From an uncultured Pelagibacteraceae bacterium (GTDB lineage: Bacteria; Pseudomonadota; Alphaproteobacteria; Pelagibacterales; Pelagibacteraceae), in assembly GCA_902616645.1 (NCBI GenBank), contig CACMTO010000001.1:1-64000 (forward strand): a stretch of 64,000 nucleotides of DNA, written 5' to 3'. Of this stretch, positions 8,853 to 17,592 are shown piece after piece; position 1 is the first letter of the stretch, and every line of letters begins with the position of its first letter. The notes under the pieces are model-generated. The model ran no database searches and was not told where the DNA came from. It saw only the letters and a program-made list of their open reading frames with translations. A program made the translations under genes and the position numbers.

Positions 8853-9347
8853 ATGAAAAAGAAATATCTTCAATTTTGTGATCTAATGGCTAAAGCTTGT
8901 GGTGCTTTCGCTGTGCTGGCACTACTCTTGTCAATCTTAGTAATCGTTGAACTTGTTTTTGAAAGATATTTTTTTCAAAGAGCAATCACATGGCAAACAG
9001 AACTTGTTACTATGTTATTAGTCGCATCAACTTTTATAGGTAGCGTATATGTTCTAAGTGAAAAAGCTCACGTTAGTATGGAATGGATTTACGATTTTTT
9101 ATCAAAAAAAAATATAATTAGATTAAAAATTTTTACATCCTCTGTAAGTTTGTTATTTTTTCTTATTCTATTTTATTTTGGATTCTTAATGTTTGAAGAA
9201 GCGTTTACCAAAAATTACTCAACAGGAACTGTCTGGGATCCTCCACTATGGATACCATATTCATCGATGATGTTAGGGGCTTTATTAATGATATTACAAT
9301 ACATTGCAGAAATTATAAAACTAACTGATGAAGAGGATTATAATTAA
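8853..9347 (+). CDS. dctQ: TRAP transporter small membrane subunit (DctQ family)
   Basis: A 164-residue protein with four predicted membrane segments and the family motif FERYFFQRAITWQTEL, followed by the conserved region YVLSEKAHVSMEW. DctQ partners DctM in the inner membrane and is required for TRAP transport. The ATG follows the T-run of the hairpin directly and the TAA abuts the dctM ATG with no gap, so dctQ and dctM are surely cotranslated. Confidence 0.92.
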   Translation: MKKKYLQFCDLMAKACGAFAVLALLLSILVIVELVFERYFFQRAITWQTELVTMLLVASTFIGSVYVLSEKAHVSMEWIYDFLSKKNIIRLKIFTSSVSLLFFLILFYFGFLMFEEAFTKNYSTGTVWDPPLWIPYSSMMLGALLMILQYIAEIIKLTDEEDYN

Positions 9348-10679
9348 ATGGATCCATTGATTATAGCTTTAATAGTTGCAGTTTTTACTTTATTGGTTCT
9401 TTTCTCAGGAATTCCAATCGCTTTTGGTTTAAGTTTTGTTTCTATAGCACTGTTAGTTACCTTTGAGGGTTTTCAAATGCTTGATGTTTTTGCTGAAACA
9501 TTTTTTGCAGGTTTAAACTCATTTGTTTTACTATCAATACCAATGTTTATTTTAATGGGAATGGCTGTTGCTAATTCTCCTGCAGGTAAAGATTTATATA
9601 CAGGATTAGATAGGTGGCTTTGGAGAGTGCCAGGAGGATTAGTAATTTCTAATATTGGAGCATGTTCAATTTTTGCCGCTTTGAGTGGATCAAGTCCTGC
9701 AACTTGTGCCGCAATTGGAACGATGGGAATACCAGAGATGAGAAAGAGGGGATATTCTGACCAAATTGCAACAGGAACTATAGCAGCAGGCGGAACCTTA
9801 GGAGTTTTAATCCCTCCTAGTATTGTTTTAATTGTTTATGGAATTGCAACAGGTACGTCAATTGGTAGATTATTTTTATGTGGTCTAGTACCTGGATTCA
9901 TGTTGGCAGGTATGTTTGCAATTTGGGCTCTTATACATAGTTATTTCATAGATAAAGATGCAGCAAAAGCTTTAAGAAATAGAGTAAGACCAACGCTAAA
10001 AGAAAAAATTGAAGTACTGCCGAGAATCCTCCCTTTCTTGGCAATTATTGCTGGAGTTTTGTATGTACTTTATGGAGGAGTTGCAACACCTTCAGAAGCA
10101 TCTGGAGTTGGAGCGTTCTTAGTTTTTGTATTAATTGCTGTTGTATATAAAATTTATCAGCCAAAAAAGATTTGGAATATAGTAAAAGTTTCAATGAAAG
10201 AAAGTGTGATGATAATGTTTATCATTGCTGCATCTTATCTTTTTGCTTTCACCCTTTCACAACTTTATGTAACTCAATCTTTGGCGCAAAGCATGGTTGA
10301 ACTAAGTTCAAACAAGTGGGTCGTATTTATTCTCATTAATATATTCCTTTTAATAGCTGGTTTCTTTTTACCTCCAGTTGCAGTTATTGTAATGACCTCA
10401 GCTATATTATTACCAGTTATTACGACCTTAGGTTTTGACCCATACTGGTTTGCAATTGTATTTACAATTAATATGGAGATTGGTTTGATTACACCACCAG
10501 TTGGATTAAATCTTTATATTATAAAAGGAATTACCCCAGACGTAAGTTTGTCAGAAATTCTAAAAGGATCTATTCCATTTATGATAATTATGGCTTTAGC
10601 TATAGTAATTTTATGTATCTTTCCTGAGATTGTTACATGGTTACCTGATAAAATAATGGGTAAAGATCTTGGATACTAA
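9348..10679 (+). CDS. dctM: TRAP transporter large permease subunit (DctM family)
   Basis: A 443-residue polytopic permease of normal family length. Signature stretches include ALSGSSPATCAAIGTMGIPEM, GGTLGVLIPPSIVLIVYGI and, in the second half, the inverted-repeat counterpart LITPPVGLNLYIIKG. It uses an ion gradient (usually Na+) to take up the acid presented by DctP. Its last codons overlap the putative TTG start of dusA. Confidence 0.94.
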   Translation: MDPLIIALIVAVFTLLVLFSGIPIAFGLSFVSIALLVTFEGFQMLDVFAETFFAGLNSFVLLSIPMFILMGMAVANSPAGKDLYTGLDRWLWRVPGGLVISNIGACSIFAALSGSSPATCAAIGTMGIPEMRKRGYSDQIATGTIAAGGTLGVLIPPSIVLIVYGIATGTSIGRLFLCGLVPGFMLAGMFAIWALIHSYFIDKDAAKALRNRVRPTLKEKIEVLPRILPFLAIIAGVLYVLYGGVATPSEASGVGAFLVFVLIAVVYKIYQPKKIWNIVKVSMKESVMIMFIIAASYLFAFTLSQLYVTQSLAQSMVELSSNKWVVFILINIFLLIAGFFLPPVAVIVMTSAILLPVITTLGFDPYWFAIVFTINMEIGLITPPVGLNLYIIKGITPDVSLSEILKGSIPFMIIMALAIVILCIFPEIVTWLPDKIMGKDLGY

Positions 10680-11670
10680 AAAAGAAATAAATAGAAAAAT
10701 ATCAGTTGCTCCAATGATGGATTGCACTGACAGACATGATCGTTTCTTTTTAAGACTGATGAGCAAAAATGTAATGCTTTATACCGAAATGGTTGCTACG
10801 AAATCAGCAATCCACGGTGATAGGAAAAAAATTTTATCTTACAGTACTGAAGAAAAACCTCTTGCATTACAGGTCGGCGGTTCCAATAAAGATGAGTTAG
10901 CAGAAGTTTCTAAAATAGGGGAGGACATGGGTTATGACGAGATAAATATCAACCTTGGATGTCCAAGTAAAAAAGTTCAAAAAAATAAATTTGGCGCATG
11001 CTTAATGAAGGAACCTGAATTAGTTGCTGAGTGTATACACTCAATGGTAAGTGCTTGTAAAATTCCAGTAACTGCCAAAACTCGTATTGGTTTTGACGAT
11101 GTAGAAGATTTTGATTATCTGAATGATTTTATTAGACAGATGAAAGATGCAGGAGCGAATACTTTTATTTTGCATGCTAGAAAAGCAATGTTAAGTGGAT
11201 TATCCCCAAAACAAAATTTGAATATTCCAAAGTTGAATTACAACATGGTTTACAAAATCAAAAAAGAAAATCCCGGTTTAGAAATTATAATTAATGGTGG
11301 TATAACAAAAGTGAATGAAATAAAAAATCACTTAAATCATTGTGATGGTGTAATGATTGGTAGATCTATTTATCAAAATCCATATTCTCTTGTGGAAATC
11401 GAAAAAGAAATTTTTAATGTAAATAATAGTCCTACAAGAGAACAAGTTGTTCAAAAACTTTTAGAATATTTAGATAAAGAAGTTAAAGCAGGCACCAAAG
11501 TTAATCACATAATGAGACATACTGTTGGACTATATCATGGCCAGGTTGGATCTAAAGAATGGAAAAGGTATCTAAGTGATAATATGATGGCAAGAGACTC
11601 TGATTTTCAAAAAGCAAAACATATTATGACTATTGTTCAAAATAATGAAAAGGCTAATCAAATTAGCTGA
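10669..11670 (+). CDS. dusA: tRNA-dihydrouridine synthase A
   Basis: A 333-residue FMN-dependent enzyme that reduces uridines in the tRNA D-loop. It shows SVAPMMDCTDRHDRFF, the N-terminal DusA signature; INLGCPSKKVQKNKFGACLM with the catalytic cysteine; and the FMN-phosphate region IIINGGI followed by GVMIGRSIYQNPY. No ATG lies upstream of SVAPMM in frame, so a TTG at 10669, overlapping dctM by 11 bp, is the likeliest start. It is placed behind a transporter operon, with no evident functional link. Confidence 0.92.
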   Translation: MDTKKEINRKISVAPMMDCTDRHDRFFLRLMSKNVMLYTEMVATKSAIHGDRKKILSYSTEEKPLALQVGGSNKDELAEVSKIGEDMGYDEININLGCPSKKVQKNKFGACLMKEPELVAECIHSMVSACKIPVTAKTRIGFDDVEDFDYLNDFIRQMKDAGANTFILHARKAMLSGLSPKQNLNIPKLNYNMVYKIKKENPGLEIIINGGITKVNEIKNHLNHCDGVMIGRSIYQNPYSLVEIEKEIFNVNNSPTREQVVQKLLEYLDKEVKAGTKVNHIMRHTVGLYHGQVGSKEWKRYLSDNMMARDSDFQKAKHIMTIVQNNEKANQIS

Positions 11671-11672
11671 TT

Positions 11673-12509
11673 ATGGAAATCTTAAATTTCAGTGAATTAA
11701 TAAATCTTTTAGTTGTTTTGGGTATTGCTGCGGCTGTAGCTGGATTTATGGCAGGCTTACTTGGTGTTGGCGGAGGTATAATTATGGTTCCCGCTTTATA
11801 TTATGCTTTTACAGTTCTTGATTTTGATATTGTTACTAGAATGCATCTATCAGTAGGCACTTCTTTAGCAATAATAATACCTACATCTATAATATCTACA
11901 AAAACTCATATGGAATATGATGCAGTTGATTTTAAAATGGTCAGATCTTTTGGAATTTTCATTTTATTAGGTGTCATTGCTGGAACTTTTCTGGCAGTTA
12001 GTTTGAAAACTCCTGCACTTGTATTATTTTTTGCAATTTTTGCTTTTATGGTTGGTCTTTTTTTTATTTTTTTAAGAGAGAAGCTTGTAGATAATCCAAA
12101 GAAAATATCAAATTTAGTCAAGAATATATCTGGAGTATTAATTGGATTTATTTCTATACCATTAGGTATAGGGGGAGGATCACTCATGGTACCTTTTATG
12201 AGAACTTTTGGTTACGATATACGAAAATCTATTGGCACCGCTGCAGCTGTAGGGTTTTTAATTGCATTAACTGGCACAATAACAATGATATCAGGTGGAA
12301 AAATTATTAATAACGTTAATACACCATTTAGCATTGGTTATATAAATCTACTTGGTTTTATTGTATTCGTTCCAGTAACAATGATAATGGCAAGACTTGG
12401 GGCAAAAGCTGTATATAGAATTGATAAAAAGTTATTGAGTAAGATTTTTGGAATTTTTTTAATAGTTGTATCTATTAGATCATTTTTAGAGTATCTATCA
12501 ATTAATTAA
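11673..12509 (+). CDS. TauE/SafE family sulfite exporter-like permease
   Basis: A 278-residue membrane protein with about 8 hydrophobic segments and the two glycine-rich repeats of the TSUP/TauE/SafE family: GFMAGLLGVGGGIIMVPAL in the first half and GFISIPLGIGGGSLMVPFM in the second. Members move sulfite, sulfoacetate or other organosulfur anions, and some act as general anion transporters. Direction and substrate are unknown. It follows dusA by 2 nt and its stop is 2 nt from a convergent small gene. Confidence 0.88.
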   Translation: MEILNFSELINLLVVLGIAAAVAGFMAGLLGVGGGIIMVPALYYAFTVLDFDIVTRMHLSVGTSLAIIIPTSIISTKTHMEYDAVDFKMVRSFGIFILLGVIAGTFLAVSLKTPALVLFFAIFAFMVGLFFIFLREKLVDNPKKISNLVKNISGVLIGFISIPLGIGGGSLMVPFMRTFGYDIRKSIGTAAAVGFLIALTGTITMISGGKIINNVNTPFSIGYINLLGFIVFVPVTMIMARLGAKAVYRIDKKLLSKIFGIFLIVVSIRSFLEYLSIN

Positions 12510-12511
12510 GT

Positions 12512-12721
12512 CTAAGATTGATTATTTGTACCCCATTTTATTTTATTCCAAATTCTTTCATGAAAATAATAAAAAAAAAGTGGGATTATTGATCCTAACC
12601 CTAAAATTCCCGCAACCTTAAAAGAGCCTGTAAAAATATATCCAAATATCATCCAATATATAAATATTAAAAGTCTCCAAGAAAATGTTTTTGCAACAGA
12701 TCTCAATTTCCTGTCAGCCAT
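12512..12721 (-). CDS. DUF2061 small membrane protein
   Basis: A 69-residue protein with two hydrophobic segments. The sequence KLRSVAKTFSWRLL, followed by YFHERIWNKIKWG at the end, matches the DUF2061 family of predicted small integral membrane proteins, whose function is unknown. The length is complete for the family. It lies alone on the minus strand, and a structured segment begins about 35 bp upstream of its start. Confidence 0.8.
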   Translation of the reverse strand: MADRKLRSVAKTFSWRLLIFIYWMIFGYIFTGSFKVAGILGLGSIIPLFFYYFHERIWNKIKWGTNNQS

Positions 12722-12756
12722 TTAATATTTTTAATTTTATGATTAGGAAGTCCATA

Positions 12757-12813
12757 GTTAAAAGAGAGTGGGGTGGCTTCAGTCTCCCTCTACCACCCTA
12801 TATATCTTTTAAC
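12757..12813. ncRNA. Candidate structured RNA: two-part hairpin
   Basis: GTTAAAAGA (12757-12765) pairs over 9 bp with TCTTTTAAC (12805-12813). After a small internal loop, GTGGGGTGG (12768-12776) pairs with CCACCCTAT (12793-12801), with six Watson-Crick GGGTGG/CCACCC pairs plus one T-A and two G-T pairs, around a 16-nt loop. The G+C-rich core stands out in this background. It lies between two minus-strand genes and could be a leader of the DUF2061 mRNA, a trimmed terminator or an independent small RNA. There is no T-run on either side that would make it a classical terminator. The strand is unresolved. Confidence 0.4.
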
Positions 12814-12862
12814 CGATTCTATTAAATTAACAAAACGCGTAATAATTGAAAAAAATTTAATT

Positions 12863-13165
12863 TTATGGAAGAGGTTCGGGCTCTATTACATCGGATATCT
12901 CAATTTTAGAAACAACGTAGGTGTTTAAAATAACAGGATCATTATAAATAATATTATTATTTTTGTTAGAATTTTTTTCAGATAATTGATATTCAAATTC
13001 TTTTGTAATCTTATTTACTAATTTATTTCCAGAATAAGCCAAAGATGTTTGAGATATACTACCTGTTTTAATAGCAGTTAAAGACGGTCCTAAGAATGCG
13101 GATCCAGGGATAGAACAATTTGAGAGCATAATTTGTATTGCTATTAAAAAGATAAATCTAATCAT
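12863..13165 (-). CDS. Small putative lipoprotein of unknown function
   Basis: A 100-residue protein opening with a lipoprotein signal peptide: the hydrophobic run FIFLIAIQIM, then the lipobox LSNC, so the cysteine near residue 16 would be lipidated. A glycine/serine-rich short stretch (GSAFLGPSLTAIKTGS) follows, then a polar region (KITKEFEYQLSEKNSNKNN). I recognise no domain. It is probably exported to the periplasmic side of a membrane. It is divergent from the charged helical protein gene at 13368. Confidence 0.65.
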   Translation of the reverse strand: MIRFIFLIAIQIMLSNCSIPGSAFLGPSLTAIKTGSISQTSLAYSGNKLVNKITKEFEYQLSEKNSNKNNNIIYNDPVILNTYVVSKIEISDVIEPEPLP

Positions 13166-13367
13166 AAATAATCCAGGGGTTTAATATATGATTCTTGATA
13201 ATTTAAATTTTTAACTTCAAGAAACTCACAGACTAATTGTCTACACGTAAAAATTGAATTCAGAATTTTAGTTACGTAATTTGAATATTTTGATGAAAAA
13301 GAAATTCTAAAACTCAATTTAAACACTTCCCTTATTTTTAAATATTTAAAAGTTGGTAATTTTAATT

Positions 13368-14495
13368 ATGAGCCCTATTATTGATAAAAAATCTAAAAAA
13401 GTGGCTAAGACAAAAATAAAAAAACTAATTCCTAAAAATTTTAAACTAAGCAATTTAAATTTTGATACTTCAAAAGTTATTCAAACAGCGAAAAATAAGA
13501 TTGGAAAATTCTATGATAATGTAAAAAAAGAAAGAGAAAATGAAAGAAAAAAATTAGAGAAAAAAAGAAAATTGGATGAAAAAAAAGAGGCCCAAAGACA
13601 AAAAAAACAAGAACAAAAAGAAAGAATAAATAAAATTAAAGAGGAAAAACGTCAAATATTAGCTCAAAAAAAATTACTTATAGATAATGAAAAGCAAGTT
13701 AGAAAAAATGAGGATAAAAGAAAAAAAATTGAGGCAAAAAGAATTAAAATTGAACAGCAAAAGATTAAAGATGAGGAAGCAAAAAAATTAAGGGAAGATG
13801 CAAGAAGATTAAAAGAGGAAGAACTTCGAATGAAAATTCAAGAAAGACAAAGAATTAGAGAAGAAAAAATTAAAATAAAAGAGGAAGCTATAAAGGCAAA
13901 GGAATTACAAAAACAAAAATTAAGGGAAGAAAAAGAGCTAGAAAGACAAGAAAACAATAGAATAAAGGAAATAGAAAGAAAGAAAAGATTAGATGAAGAG
14001 CAAAAAATTAGAGAAGCAGCTAGAAAATTAAAATACGAAGAAGAAAAACTAAGGGAAACTGAAAATAGATTAAGACAGTTAGAAATTGATAGACAACAAG
14101 AAATCCAGAAACAACTACTTAAAGAGCAAGCAGAGCAAAAAGCTAAAGAGGATGAGTTAAAATTAAAAGAAGAAAAAATCAAGGAAGCTGAAAGAGACAA
14201 ACTAGCAAAAGAAAAGGAACAAAGAGAACGCGAGGAACAAAATAGACAAGAGGAGGAAAATAGAAAAAGAATTGAAGAAGAAAAAGAGATAGCTCTAAAA
14301 CAAAAAATCGAAGAGGAAGAAAGAATAAGAGAAGAAAACAGAAGAATAAAAGAATGGGAAGAAAAATTTGATGAAGAACAAAGGAAAAAAGAGCAAGAAT
14401 TAATAGAAAAATTTTATGGAGACGAAATTAATGAACAAGAATTAAATAACCAAGAAAACGCATCGACTGAAAATCTCAGTGACAAGAATAAATAA
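13368..14495 (+). CDS. Highly charged long-helix (coiled-coil or single alpha-helix) protein
   Basis: A protein of 375 residues from the ATG at 13368; the ORF track begins five codons earlier at a TTG, which I consider less likely. From about residue 50 to 345 it is almost pure E/K/R/Q with isolated I, L and A, with no proline or glycine, which indicates one very long helix. The N-terminal third is strongly basic and the C-terminal third strongly acidic, ending in an Asn/Glu-rich tail (NEQELNNQENASTENLSDKNK). There is no signal peptide or membrane segment, so it is cytoplasmic. I do not recognise its function; a structural, scaffold or spacer role is possible. It ends 1 bp before a convergent gene. 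Confidence 0.8.
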   Translation: MSPIIDKKSKKVAKTKIKKLIPKNFKLSNLNFDTSKVIQTAKNKIGKFYDNVKKERENERKKLEKKRKLDEKKEAQRQKKQEQKERINKIKEEKRQILAQKKLLIDNEKQVRKNEDKRKKIEAKRIKIEQQKIKDEEAKKLREDARRLKEEELRMKIQERQRIREEKIKIKEEAIKAKELQKQKLREEKELERQENNRIKEIERKKRLDEEQKIREAARKLKYEEEKLRETENRLRQLEIDRQQEIQKQLLKEQAEQKAKEDELKLKEEKIKEAERDKLAKEKEQREREEQNRQEEENRKRIEEEKEIALKQKIEEEERIREENRRIKEWEEKFDEEQRKKEQELIEKFYGDEINEQELNNQENASTENLSDKNK

Positions 14496-14496
14496 A

Positions 14497-15273
14497 TTAA
14501 GTAATAATAACCTTGACAGTTCCTAACTCTTCTATTTTACCAAGATAAGAACCTTTTCTTTTAATCTGAGCTACACCCACAGTAGAACCTGTAAATACCC
14601 AAAAATCTTTATTTAAATTTATTTTATCCCTTTTTAAATTGTTAAGAACAAACTTTAGTGAATTTAAAGGATTGATGTAAACAGTATTTGTATTTCCTTT
14701 AACAATGTAGTTTATTTTTTTATTTGATATACTAGTTTTTAGGTTTCCAATATTAATTTTTTTAAATTTTTTTTTCGATCCAACTAAGAATTTTATATTA
14801 GCACCAAAGTCACTACATAAATCTCCCAAAGAAGATATTCCTTTTTTTCTTTGACGATATCCAACTACCTCGATACACGGAGCCATATGCGATATAAATT
14901 TTGAAATATTATAATGTGAAATTAATTTTTTTGATTTGAAAAAAGATTTTTTAATTAAATAACAAACTTCTAACTCAATTCCTAAAGTATATTTATTAAT
15001 CTTAACTTTTTTTCCACTTTTAATTAAATTTCTATCAAAAATCGACGCATAAAAAGGTTTTTTTTCTTTCAATTTTTTTAAAACTGGTATGGCAGTCCCT
15101 CCAGCTTTATATCCAACAATAGGCTCATTTATTTTATTTTCACATAGTTTTTTAAATTTTTCAGCTTCTGAGAGTTTTTTAGTAAATCTATTAGGTAACG
15201 GTGCAACAACTTTATTTTTTAAAAAAGCTTCGACAATCCGATTAACATTTTTTTCCAATATAGTTTGTTTCAT
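14497..15273 (-). CDS. 2-keto-4-pentenoate hydratase-like protein (fumarylacetoacetase superfamily)
   Basis: A 258-residue protein resembling MhpD/hydratase-decarboxylase enzymes: GYKAGGTA near residue 55, the metal-binding region GIELEVCYLI with its E-x-E, and the end region VFTGSTVGVAQIKRKGSYLGKIEELGTV are characteristic. Family members add water to 2-hydroxy-2,4-dienoates in aromatic or related catabolism. No other aromatic-degradation gene is nearby, so the true substrate is doubtful. It is the last gene of a six-gene overlapping operon, overlapping the FkbM gene by 4 bp. Confidence 0.75.
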   Translation of the reverse strand: MKQTILEKNVNRIVEAFLKNKVVAPLPNRFTKKLSEAEKFKKLCENKINEPIVGYKAGGTAIPVLKKLKEKKPFYASIFDRNLIKSGKKVKINKYTLGIELEVCYLIKKSFFKSKKLISHYNISKFISHMAPCIEVVGYRQRKKGISSLGDLCSDFGANIKFLVGSKKKFKKINIGNLKTSISNKKINYIVKGNTNTVYINPLNSLKFVLNNLKRDKINLNKDFWVFTGSTVGVAQIKRKGSYLGKIEELGTVKVIIT

Positions 15274-16034
15274 AAATTTTTTTTAGGTATGAAAATATAA
15301 TTATTGTTTAAATCATAATCTTCTATTTTTGAAGTGTCTTTTAGCATATCATTTTCGAGAAAAAATGAATTATATCCTAATGAGTTAATATATTTAATTG
15401 AGTCTGAAACTTTCTTTTGAGTATGTTTTTCCTCAATTTCAACTAAAAGTTTAGGCTTATTTTTCTCAATAGTTTTTTTTGCACCATCTATAACTTCTAA
15501 CTCATGACCCTCAACATCAATTTTTATAAATGATATTTCATTATTTAAGTTTAAATCATCAATTTTTTTTGAATTAATTTTAAAATTTTCACAATTATTC
15601 ATAATATTTTTTTCGTGAATTGTAGCTCTACCCATTTCATAATATTCCTCATAATTTTTTTTATTAATCTTATTATTCCTAATTGGAACTCTTAATATAA
15701 AAGTTTTGTTTTCATTGCTTAAAGCAAAGTTATATAAAACCATATTTTTAATTATTTTTTTTAAATTTTTATCGATATCATCAAAGATAACTGGGTTTGG
15801 TTCAAATGAGTGTACAGTTTTAGAGTATTTCGACATTTCATAAGAATAAACTCCTCTATATACACCAACATCAATACTATCAGTTCCAGGTTTAATTAAA
15901 TCTTTTATTAATTTGATTTCATTCTCATCAGCGTTTTTAATTGATCTTTCAATTCTTTTTTTTAGTAAAAAAGATTTAGGTAAAAGATATTTTTTAAAAA
16001 AAAATTCAATTTCTTTATTAAATTTTAATCTCAT
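15270..16034 (-). CDS. FkbM family methyltransferase
   Basis: A 254-residue SAM-dependent methyltransferase. The SAM-binding motif I is DSIDVGVYRGVYSYEMSKY, motif II follows as VHSFEPNP, and FIKIDVEGHELEVIDGA is the diagnostic FkbM stretch. Members O-methylate sugars, polyketides or lipids; in a marine streamlined genome a surface-glycan role is plausible but unproven. It starts with an ATG inside the ATGA overlap with the M23 peptidase stop (4 bp). Confidence 0.88.
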   Translation of the reverse strand: MRLKFNKEIEFFFKKYLLPKSFLLKKRIERSIKNADENEIKLIKDLIKPGTDSIDVGVYRGVYSYEMSKYSKTVHSFEPNPVIFDDIDKNLKKIIKNMVLYNFALSNENKTFILRVPIRNNKINKKNYEEYYEMGRATIHEKNIMNNCENFKINSKKIDDLNLNNEISFIKIDVEGHELEVIDGAKKTIEKNKPKLLVEIEEKHTQKKVSDSIKYINSLGYNSFFLENDMLKDTSKIEDYDLNNNYIFIPKKNL

Positions 16035-16840
16035 TTTTTTTCTAATATCGACATAGGATCAATTCTTACTTGAAACCAATTTATTCTAAAATCTAGGTGA
16101 GGACCAGTCGATCTACCAGTTGATCCAACGGTACCAATGATATCTCCTTGATTAACATTATCTCCAACAGAAACTAAAACATTTTCTAAATGAGAATAAA
16201 TTGTAGAAATCCCGTGACCGTGATCCATGATAATAGTTCCGCCTGTATAGTAAAGATCATCTTCTGCCATCGTCACATTTCCGGACCCAGATGATTTAAC
16301 TAAGGTCCCTTTTTTTGCAGCAATATCTATTCCATAATGTGGCCATCTTGGTTTTCCATTTAAGATTCTTTGACTACCATAAACTCCACTGATTATACCC
16401 TCTACTGGCATGATAAATTTGTCTTTAAAAAAAGATAAATCAGAATTTATAGATCTTGCTTTACCAATTTTATTATTTTCTTCTTTAATTCTTTTATATA
16501 CTGATTCAGGTGGGGTTACTTTATTCTCAGGTAGACCATCAATTCTTTGAATATTATACTTTCTTTTTATTACTTTTTTTAAAAAAGTTTTTTTTTCATC
16601 ATTAAAAATCTTAGTTATAGTAACATCAAATTTTCTATCTCTTCCTATTCCAAAAACAAAATATCCATCCTCAGTTACCCTTACTTTCTTTTTATCAATA
16701 TATATTTTTGCTGATGGATTTGTTTTTCCAATTATATAATTACCTTGTAAAAATTTTCCCTCAAATTCAATGGCATTTAGGTTTGAGAACGAAATAATAA
16801 ATAAGATAGATATTATTTTAAGAATTATTTTGCTGTCCAT
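16031..16840 (-). CDS. M23 family metallopeptidase (peptidoglycan endopeptidase-like)
   Basis: A 269-residue exported protein with a signal peptide (KIISILFIISFSNLNA), a beta-rich linker domain, and a C-terminal LytM/M23 domain. Zinc ligands are visible: H and D in RWPHYGIDIAAKKG and the HxH in TGPHLDFR, with a further histidine in IYSHLENV. This suggests an active endopeptidase that cuts peptide cross-links in peptidoglycan in the periplasm, rather than a degenerate regulator. It overlaps the SDR gene upstream by 16 bp and the FkbM gene by 4 bp. Confidence 0.9.
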   Translation of the reverse strand: MDSKIILKIISILFIISFSNLNAIEFEGKFLQGNYIIGKTNPSAKIYIDKKKVRVTEDGYFVFGIGRDRKFDVTITKIFNDEKKTFLKKVIKRKYNIQRIDGLPENKVTPPESVYKRIKEENNKIGKARSINSDLSFFKDKFIMPVEGIISGVYGSQRILNGKPRWPHYGIDIAAKKGTLVKSSGSGNVTMAEDDLYYTGGTIIMDHGHGISTIYSHLENVLVSVGDNVNQGDIIGTVGSTGRSTGPHLDFRINWFQVRIDPMSILEKK

Positions 16841-17592
16841 CCACCATCAACCAATAATGAAGTTCCTGTAATCATAGAAGCTGCATCCGATGCTAAAAAT
16901 ACAGCTGCAGAGGCTACATCGGATAACTCGGCAAATCTTCCAAGAGGTATATTGCCCAAAACTTCCTTCTTGAACTTTTTACTTTTTAAAAATTTTTTTG
17001 TCATTGGTGTTACAACAAATGTAGGACATACAGTGTTGACTCTTATATTGTATTTTGCAAGGTCTATCGACATACCTTTGGTCAGACCCTCTAAACCAAA
17101 CTTTGTCATATTATACACACTTCTAATTGGACCGCCAACATGACCCATTTGTGATGACATATTAATAATTGCTCCACCAATTTTTTTTCGATTATTTGAT
17201 CTAATCATCTTAAGTGCACATAATTGAGCGAGATTAAAAGTAGCAATAGTATTAATTTTTACTAAATATTCCATATTTTTAGTTTTAACTTTGGTAAAGT
17301 GTTCAGGAATATTGTTACCTGCATTATTTATTAAAATATCAATTTTAACTTCATTATTTATAATTTCTTTAATCTGATTATAATTTGTAATATCACACAC
17401 ATAAGACTTACATTTTACTCTCATTTTTTTTATAACTTTTGAAACCTGATCAAGATCTTTTTTAGTTCTACTAATTATAATTAGATTTGCTCCCGCCTCA
17501 GCGAGTGCTATTGCACAAGCACGACCAATACCTTTGCCTGCACCAGTAACAACAGCAGTCTTATTTTTTAGATTATATTTTTTTAAAAACAT
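16825..17592 (-). CDS. Short-chain dehydrogenase/reductase
   Basis: A 255-residue classical SDR. TGAGKGIGRACAIALAEAG is the cofactor-binding TGxxxGxG loop, DILINNAGNN the NNAG motif, and the serine in NMSSQMG followed by YNMTKFGLEG supplies the Ser-Tyr-Lys catalytic residues. The end LLVDGGWTAK is typical. It oxidises or reduces a hydroxyl/keto group of an unknown substrate with NAD(P). Third gene of the minus-strand operon, one base overlapping the TerC gene (TAATG). Confidence 0.9.
   Translation of the reverse strand: MFLKKYNLKNKTAVVTGAGKGIGRACAIALAEAGANLIIISRTKKDLDQVSKVIKKMRVKCKSYVCDITNYNQIKEIINNEVKIDILINNAGNNIPEHFTKVKTKNMEYLVKINTIATFNLAQLCALKMIRSNNRKKIGGAIINMSSQMGHVGGPIRSVYNMTKFGLEGLTKGMSIDLAKYNIRVNTVCPTFVVTPMTKKFLKSKKFKKEVLGNIPLGRFAELSDVASAAVFLASDAASMITGTSLLVDGGWTAK

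Noticed and set aside
13838-14200. 120-residue antisense ORF opposite the charged helical protein
   Set aside because: Its Ser/Phe/Leu/Cys composition is simply the complement of Glu/Lys/Arg codons.
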